This document shows positions 59,036 through 64,000 of a DNA stretch of 64,000 nt, piece after piece. The notes beneath the pieces are model-generated. The model was given only the letters and a program-made list of their open reading frames with translations. It did no database searches and was not told the DNA's origin. Source of the DNA: Myxococcaceae bacterium (GTDB taxonomy: Bacteria > Myxococcota_A > Polyangia > Polyangiales > Ga0077539); the NCBI GenBank assembly GCA_004297725.1, contig SCUS01000081.1, positions 1 through 64,000 of the forward strand, written 5' to 3'. Both the position numbers and the translations under genes were made by a program. The stretch's first letter is position 1. The number at the start of each line of letters is the position of its first letter.

Positions 59036-60130
59036 GTGAGCGACCTTTCCACGCTGAGCCCCGCGGCCCCGAAGCACCACCGCCCCTGGCGGATGCGCCT
59101 TCTCGTGTCCCTGCTGGTCGCGGGCGCCTTCCTGCTGTTCATGCAGCGCGGCGGCGTCCCGGTGCTCCCCGACCGCGACGCCCTGAAGTACGTCCGATGG
59201 TGGACCGTGCCGACGTATTTCGCGTCGCTGCTGGTGGTCCACTGGTTTCGCGCCTGGCGCTGGACCTACCTCCTACGCCCGGTCGCGAAGGTGCCCCAGG
59301 GCCGCATCATCGCGTACGCCTGGGTGGGCTTCTTCGCCATCATGATGCTCCCGCTGCGCATGGGCGAGGTGGTGCGCCCCATCCTCCTGCGCCGCGAGGG
59401 ACGCATCTCGGGCTCCGCCGCCATGGGCACCATCGCCGCCGAGCGCGTGCTCGACGGCCTCTTCGTGGCGCTGCTCCTGGCCGCCACGCTCTGGCTGGTG
59501 CCCCGCCTGCCCTTACACGGCGTGGTATTCGGCGGCTTCCCGGTGGAGCAGGTCGTCCACTACGGCTACCTCACCGTCGCCGTGTTCTCCGCGGCGCTGG
59601 GGGTGCTCGCGTTCTTCCTCGCGGCACGCAAGCTCGCCGAGCGGCTCACCGCCGCGATCGTGGGCGTCGTCAGCAAGCGCCTCGCGGCCCGGCTCTCTCG
59701 CATGGTGGGCGACCTCGCCGACGGCCTGCGCTCGCTGCCCGACCCGTCGCTCATGGGGCCCTTCATGCTCCAGACCACGGTGTACTGGACCGTCAACGCC
59801 CTCGGCATGTGGCTCCTCGGCTACGGCTGCGGGCTCCCGATGACCCCTTCGCAGGGCTTCGCCGTGATGGGCGTGCTCGCGATGGGCATCCTGCTCCCCG
59901 CGGGCCCCGGGCTCTTCGGCCCCTTCCAGTACTCGATCTACCTCGCGCTCCGGATGTTCTACCCGGAGTCCGAGGTGCTCTCGAAGGGCAGCGTCTACGT
60001 CTTCCTGATGTACGCCTGCCAGTTCACCTTCACGACCATCACCGGCCTCGGCTCGCTCTGGTGGGCCCGCATCGACCCGCGCACCGCCCTCGACGACGAC
60101 GGCGCCTCGGTGCCGCCCCCCGCTCCCTGA
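59036..60130 (+). CDS. Lysylphosphatidylglycerol synthase-type (UPF0104) membrane protein
   Basis: 364 aa from GTG 59036. About eight hydrophobic helices are seen. Family motifs: YFASLLVVHWFRAWRWTYLLRPV, MMLPLRMGEVVRPILLRREG, AAERVLDGLFVALLL, ILLPAGPGLFGPFQY. The membrane half of MprF is the best-known member; stand-alone proteins are flippase-like. It follows the CpsB-like phosphatase closely and may work in surface glycan or lipid export. A WTAC-N8-GTAW site at 59513 gives TTA and GTA codons. Confidence 0.85.
   Translation: MSDLSTLSPAAPKHHRPWRMRLLVSLLVAGAFLLFMQRGGVPVLPDRDALKYVRWWTVPTYFASLLVVHWFRAWRWTYLLRPVAKVPQGRIIAYAWVGFFAIMMLPLRMGEVVRPILLRREGRISGSAAMGTIAAERVLDGLFVALLLAATLWLVPRLPLHGVVFGGFPVEQVVHYGYLTVAVFSAALGVLAFFLAARKLAERLTAAIVGVVSKRLAARLSRMVGDLADGLRSLPDPSLMGPFMLQTTVYWTVNALGMWLLGYGCGLPMTPSQGFAVMGVLAMGILLPAGPGLFGPFQYSIYLALRMFYPESEVLSKGSVYVFLMYACQFTFTTITGLGSLWWARIDPRTALDDDGASVPPPAP
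59513..59528. other. WTAC-N8-GTAW site 12
   Basis: TTAC-ACGGCGTG-GTAT, in the UPF0104 membrane protein gene; codons TTA CAC GGC GTG GTA. Confidence 0.75.
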
Positions 60131-60196
60131 TCGACGTCCTCCTCCGACCGCCAGTTACTTGCGCTCACGCGAGCGATCCCGTCAGGGTCGTCGCCG

Positions 60197-60760
60197 ATGT
60201 GGTCCCAACGGCTCGGCGGTCTCGCGGCGGTGGTGCTCTCGCTGGCTTCGGCGACCGCGGAGGCCCGCACCGTGCGCGACGAGCCCTACTCCATGGAGAC
60301 CACCTGGAACGCCGCGGTGCGCCTGGTGCGCATCGACATGGGGATGCCCATCCTCGAGCGCGACCAGGACATGGGCTTCTTCACCTTCACCTATCGCGAG
60401 GGCGCCCGCTCGGTGCAGGGATCGGTGGAGATGGTGCGCACCGAGGTCGACGGACGGCCCGGAGCGCGGGTCATCGTGCAGATCCCGCAGATGCCCACCT
60501 ACGTGGAGTCGCTGATCCTGACGAGGCTCGCCCGCAAGCTGCGCAGCGAGTTCGGCGAGCCGCCGCCGCCGGTGGTGCGTCGCCCCGCGCCGCCGCCCAC
60601 GGAGCGCGCCCCCGACCGTCGACCGGGCGACCCTGAGCCGCCGGTCACGCAGCCCCCGTCGGGCGCCTCGCCGACGCCGCCTTCGGGCAGCGCGCCTCAG
60701 GAGCCTTCGAACAACAACCGCCGAGAGCGGTCGATCAACCCCGCGGGCCCGGAGGTCTGA
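60197..60760 (+). CDS. Exported protein with Pro-rich tail, unknown
   Basis: 187 aa. Signal peptide MWSQRLGGLAAVVLSLASATAEA, then RTV. A small alpha/beta domain (about 25-115) has MPILERDQDMGFFTFTYREGARSVQGSVEMV and GARVIVQIPQMPTYVESLIL. The remaining 70 residues are Pro/Arg/Ser-rich and probably disordered. No family is recognised. It is convergent with the His/Arg-rich lipoprotein gene. Confidence 0.75.
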   Translation: MWSQRLGGLAAVVLSLASATAEARTVRDEPYSMETTWNAAVRLVRIDMGMPILERDQDMGFFTFTYREGARSVQGSVEMVRTEVDGRPGARVIVQIPQMPTYVESLILTRLARKLRSEFGEPPPPVVRRPAPPPTERAPDRRPGDPEPPVTQPPSGASPTPPSGSAPQEPSNNNRRERSINPAGPEV

Positions 60761-60768
60761 CGCGCCGC

Positions 60769-61194
60769 TCAGCGGTGGCGGCGGTGGTGGCCCGAGTGTG
60801 ACCCGCCGCTGCGATGGTGACGTCCGCGGTGGCGCCGGTGGCGTCCGTGGCGCCCGGAGCCCTCGTCCTCCTCGACGGCGGCGACGCTGGTCTCGGTCAC
60901 CGAGGCGGTATGCGCGGCGGGCGCAGGTTCGGCTGCGGGAGCGGGCTCGGCCGCAGGCGCAGGCGCGTCGAAGGCCGCGGGCGGAACGAAGGGAGCGCTC
61001 GACGCCGCGACGGTCGTGGAGGGGAGGGCAGGCGCCGGGGTCGGCCGCGCCCCGCCGCTGCTGGGAGACGAGGCCACCGGGCGCAGCGACGGTTCGCCGC
61101 AAGGGACGCCGTCGGAGGTGCAGGCGTGCATGCCGCCGCAGTCAGCCAGGATGAACGCAGAAACAACCGCGACGGTCAGGCGGAGGACGATCAC
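60769..61194 (-). CDS. Small lipoprotein-like protein with His/Arg/Gly-rich tail
   Basis: 141 aa from GTG 61194. The N-terminus MIVLRLTVAVVSAFILADC has a plausible lipobox (LADC). The middle is Pro/Ala-rich with a thrice-repeated AAEPAPAAEPAPAA-type segment. The C-terminal 30 residues are dominated by His, Arg, Gly and Ser (GRHGRHRRHRGRHHRSGG), suggesting metal or nucleic-acid/polyanion binding. No family is recognised. Confidence 0.65.
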   Translation of the reverse strand: MIVLRLTVAVVSAFILADCGGMHACTSDGVPCGEPSLRPVASSPSSGGARPTPAPALPSTTVAASSAPFVPPAAFDAPAPAAEPAPAAEPAPAAHTASVTETSVAAVEEDEGSGRHGRHRRHRGRHHRSGGSHSGHHRRHR

Positions 61195-61277
61195 CGTGCA
61201 ACGCTATCGTGGCGGGGGAGGGAGGCGTCAACGCGCGACGCCGAGTCCTCGGCCCAGTGGGGAGATCGAAGGCCCGG

Positions 61278-63701
61278 TCAGGGATCACCCCCGGCGCAGA
61301 GCGCTCGGGTGTCCGCGTCGTCGCGCCCGGCCGAGAGCGAGCACGCCCGCCGCAGCCACGCCGCGTAGCTGAGAGGGATCACCCGCACCGTGGCGTCGTC
61401 TCCGGCGCTCGCCACGGTCTGACCGTCGGGCGCGACGGCCAGCGCGCGGACGGCGCCCTCGTGCCCCGGCGCCGTCGCCAGCAGCTCCCCGGAGGGGCCG
61501 TGGAAGAGGCGCACGGTGCCGTCCTCGCCGCCGGTGACCACCACGTCGCCCTCCGGCGCGAAGGCCGCGGCGTGGATCGCCCCGGTGTGGCCCATCAGCA
61601 CCGCGAGCCGACGGGCGCTGTTGGAGTTCCAGACCCGCGCGGTGCCGTCGACGCCCGCGGTCAGGATGAAGCGCCCGCTCTCGTTGCAGGTCGCCACCGT
61701 CAGCGCGCCGCGGTGCCCGTCGTCGTGGCTGCCCATCACCGCCAGCGCCCGCCCGCCGCGAGCGTCCCACAGCCTCGCGGTGCCGTCCGCGCTGCCGCTC
61801 AGCACCCGCTCTCCGTCGGGAGTGAACGAGGCCTGCGTCACGGCCTCGCGGTGCCCCGTGAAGGAGTGCACCAGCCGGTGCGTCGCGACGTCCCAGACCC
61901 GCACCACGCGGTCGCCGGAGCCCGTCACGAGGCGCCGTCCGTCGGGGGAGAAGCCCACCGCCAGCACCTCGCCAGCGCCCTCCGCGAGCGTCGACAGCGC
62001 GGTGCCGTCGGCGACCCGCCAGAGCCGCGTGGTGCCCTCGTTGCCGGCGGTCGCGAGCGTGGCGCCGTCGCGAGAGAACGCCACCGCGCGCACCCAGCTC
62101 CCGTGGCCGCGGAGCGAGCGATCGAAGACGCCCGGCGCCGTCCAGAGCCTCGCGTCGTGGTCCGCCGAGGCCGTCGCGATGCGCTGCCCGTCGGGGGAGA
62201 AGCGCGCCATCAGGATGCGGTCCTCGTGGCCCTCCAGCGTGCCCGCGGCCCGGCCCGTCAGCGGGTCCGAGAGCCGCGCCTCGTTGTCCCAGCCCGCGCT
62301 GAGGAGCCGACGACCGTCGGGAGAGAACGCCACGTCGAGAAGGGGCTCGCGGTGCTCCGCGAAGACCGAGAGCGAGCCGTCCGCCCGGTCGCGCCAGACG
62401 CGCGCCGCGCCGTCGTCCCCGGCGCTCACCAGCCGACCGCTCCCCGGCAGGAACCTCACCGCCCGCACCGCCCCCGCGTGCCCTCGGAAGGTCGTCACCG
62501 CCCGTCCTCCGTCGCCGCGCCAGAGCCGCACGGTGCCGTCCTCGCCCGCCGTGGCGACCTCCGACCCGTCGGCCGACCAGCGCGCGTCGAAGAGCGCGCC
62601 CCGGTGGCCGGTGAGCGTCTGGAGCATCGCCCCGGTCCCGGCGTGCCAGATCGCCGCGGTGCCGTCCGCGCTCGCCGTGAGCACCCGCTCGCCCGCCGGG
62701 TTGGCGCTCGCCCGCACCACCACCCCGCGGTGCCCCTCGAAGGCGCGGATCGTCGCCCCGGTCGCGGCGTCCCAGAGCCTCGCGCTGCGGTCGCGCGAGC
62801 CGGTGATGACCCTCGACCCGTCGCCCACGAAGCGCGCGTCGAGCACTCCGCCCACGTGGCCGGTAAGGGTCTGCAGCAGGGCGCCGTCGGAGGCGCTCCA
62901 GATGCGGGCGAGGTTGTCGCCGCCGCCGGTCACCACCTTCGATCCGTCCGCGGAGAAGCTCGCGCACTCGATCCACCCCGCGGGCACCTGGAGCACCACC
63001 GGAGCCCCCGCGCCGCTCGACGACCAGAGCCTCGCGCTGTGGTCCCGCCCCGCGGTGAGCACCCTCGTCCCATCGGGTGAGATGGCCACCGCGGCGACGG
63101 CGTCCTCGTGGCCGCGCAGCACGGCGATCTCCCTCGCCCCGGAGGCCTCGATGGCCCACGCGCGCGCCGTGTGGTCGGCGCTCCCGGTCACCGCCAGCCG
63201 GCCGTCGGCCGAGAGCGCGACCGCGGTCACCGCGGCGGTGTGCCCTCGCAGCTCCGCGACCCGCGCGCCCCCGGTCGACCAGAGCACCGCCGTCCCGTCG
63301 GCATACCCGACCAGGGCCCGAGCGCCGTCCGAGGACACCGCCACGTCCGCCGCAGCGCCCGCCGTGGACGCGAGGGTGCGCACCCGATCGGCCGCGACGA
63401 CCGCGGAGCTGAGCCCCTCGAAGATCGTCGGAGAGCGAGCGAGCGAGGTGCGCGACGGAGCCTTCGCGGCCACGATCGCCGAGCGGAGCGCCTCGGCCTC
63501 CCAGCCGGGCTGCTGCGCGAGGCGGGACGCGCGCCCACCGCGCTCGACGGAGGAGAGGTCGGCCGAGAGGCGGCGGGCGCCGCGCTCGACGTCCCAGGCG
63601 CGCATCGCGAGGATGACCCCGACGAGGGAGACGCAGCCGGTGAGTCCGAGCAGGAGGACGGTCTTGCCTTGCGGCAGGGTGCTTGCGGGGGGGCGGGCCA
63701 T
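61278..63701 (-). CDS. WD40-repeat protein with N-terminal membrane anchor
   Basis: 807 aa from ATG 63701. One hydrophobic segment (TVLLLGLTGCVSLVGVILAM) near the start is followed by a helical spacer (about 40-115). The remainder is about fifteen WD40-type repeats with GH near the start and a D-x-x-x-R-x-W ending (GHTAAVTAVALSADGRLAV; SADHTARAW). That suits two seven-bladed propellers. In myxobacteria such tails are commonly joined to kinases, but no kinase domain is present here. The two propellers are probably exposed on the outer side of the membrane. Confidence 0.87.
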   Translation of the reverse strand: MARPPASTLPQGKTVLLLGLTGCVSLVGVILAMRAWDVERGARRLSADLSSVERGGRASRLAQQPGWEAEALRSAIVAAKAPSRTSLARSPTIFEGLSSAVVAADRVRTLASTAGAAADVAVSSDGARALVGYADGTAVLWSTGGARVAELRGHTAAVTAVALSADGRLAVTGSADHTARAWAIEASGAREIAVLRGHEDAVAAVAISPDGTRVLTAGRDHSARLWSSSGAGAPVVLQVPAGWIECASFSADGSKVVTGGGDNLARIWSASDGALLQTLTGHVGGVLDARFVGDGSRVITGSRDRSARLWDAATGATIRAFEGHRGVVVRASANPAGERVLTASADGTAAIWHAGTGAMLQTLTGHRGALFDARWSADGSEVATAGEDGTVRLWRGDGGRAVTTFRGHAGAVRAVRFLPGSGRLVSAGDDGAARVWRDRADGSLSVFAEHREPLLDVAFSPDGRRLLSAGWDNEARLSDPLTGRAAGTLEGHEDRILMARFSPDGQRIATASADHDARLWTAPGVFDRSLRGHGSWVRAVAFSRDGATLATAGNEGTTRLWRVADGTALSTLAEGAGEVLAVGFSPDGRRLVTGSGDRVVRVWDVATHRLVHSFTGHREAVTQASFTPDGERVLSGSADGTARLWDARGGRALAVMGSHDDGHRGALTVATCNESGRFILTAGVDGTARVWNSNSARRLAVLMGHTGAIHAAAFAPEGDVVVTGGEDGTVRLFHGPSGELLATAPGHEGAVRALAVAPDGQTVASAGDDATVRVIPLSYAAWLRRACSLSAGRDDADTRALCAGGDP

Positions 63702-63780
63702 TGGATTGCGCGGATCCTTGCGGCCGTTTCGCTCGGGAGACAACACCCATGCGCCGCGCGGCGACCGCGCTGGGGGAGCG

Positions 63781-64000
63781 CTACTCGTGCCGCAGGGCCG
63801 TGATGGGATCGAGCTGCGCCGCGCGGCGCGCGGGGAAGAACCCGAAGACCACCCCGATGCCGCCGGAGGTCGCGAAGGCCACGAGCGCCGCGGTCGGGGA
63901 GAAGCGCACGGTCCACTCCATCGCCCGGCCCAGCAGGGCGCCGGCGCCGACGCCGAGCGCGAGCCCCGCGATGCCGCCGACCGTCGAGAGCGTCACGGCC
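63781..64000 (-). CDS. MacB/FtsX-type ABC transporter permease, C-terminal end
   Basis: Only the last 73 codons lie in the window; the gene continues past base 64000. The end matches MacB permeases: [20 protein letters not shown], a membrane helix ([20 protein letters not shown]), then [17 protein letters not shown]. Such permeases drive export of lipoproteins or small molecules with an ATPase partner. The 79-nt gap to the WD40 gene leaves co-transcription possible. Confidence 0.88.
   Translation of the reverse strand, partial: AVTLSTVGGIAGLALGVGAGALLGRAMEWTVRFSPTAALVAFATSGGIGVVFGFFPARRAAQLDPITALRHE

Overview
The window is very GC-rich, densely coded DNA from a myxobacterium-like deltaproteobacterium, most plausibly a Sandaracinus/Polyangiales-type organism. 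The evidence is the near-total use of G/C third positions, long antisense open frames, several secreted lipoproteins built from cysteine-rich 'NGCE' repeats, a MYXO-CTERM-like C-terminal anchor, a Ser/Thr kinase with the HRDVSPSN catalytic loop, and many genes coupled by 1-4 nt stop/start overlaps (ATGA, GTGA, TTGA, TGATG). I see no rRNA, tRNA, CRISPR array or insertion sequence. Taxonomy is inferred from protein character only.

Layout. 1-2.6 kb: the 5' part of a cysteine-rich beta-helix lipoprotein gene running off the left edge. 2.7-7.2 kb: a four-gene plus-strand operon with a three-helix membrane protein, a tubulin/FtsZ-superfamily protein, a large unknown protein and a small membrane-anchored protein. 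7.3-9.9 kb: a second cysteine-rich lipoprotein with a jacalin-like tip, coupled to a CrtW-type carotenoid ketolase. 9.8-18.4 kb: a minus-strand type VI secretion spike/cargo cassette (vgrG, DUF2169-pentapeptide fusion, pentapeptide protein, DUF3540, DUF4150/PAAR-like, unknown 494-aa protein); no core T6SS genes are present. 18.6-22.4 kb: an L,D-transpeptidase, a small membrane protein, a gene-free stretch with a large inverted repeat and a doubled palindrome, a Uma2-family nuclease and a gene remnant. 22.4-28.7 kb: an ALDH-fold protein lacking both catalytic residues, a thioesterase, a patatin phospholipase, a metal-receptor-like protein and a membrane-tethered cyclophilin. 28.7-34.3 kb: a roadblock protein and the tgt/queA queuosine pair downstream of two envelope-type proteins. 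34.3-45.6 kb: kelch and cysteine-rich lipoproteins, an ArsA-like ATPase, a TonB-type protein, two tandem phosphodiester glycosidases, YgfZ, and a copper monooxygenase with a cytochrome-like partner. 45.6-49.9 kb: a sugar aminotransferase/nucleotidyltransferase pair, HisZ and SerC. 50-64 kb: a Ser/Thr kinase divergent from an AAA/TPR ATPase, a CCA-type nucleotidyltransferase, another cysteine-rich lipoprotein with a Val-Asp-Val-Pro stalk, a CpsB-like phosphatase, a flippase-like membrane protein, a WD40 protein and the end of a MacB/FtsX permease.

The most unusual signal is not a gene. A 16-bp interrupted palindrome, WTAC-N8-GTAW, occurs twelve times with a fixed spacer across the window, always inside coding sequence and in all reading frames. 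It forces rare codons (TTA, GTA, CTT, ATT, AGT) that are otherwise almost absent. It looks like a chromosome-wide protein-binding or modification site. The tubulin-like operon is the best candidate for an undescribed protein system.
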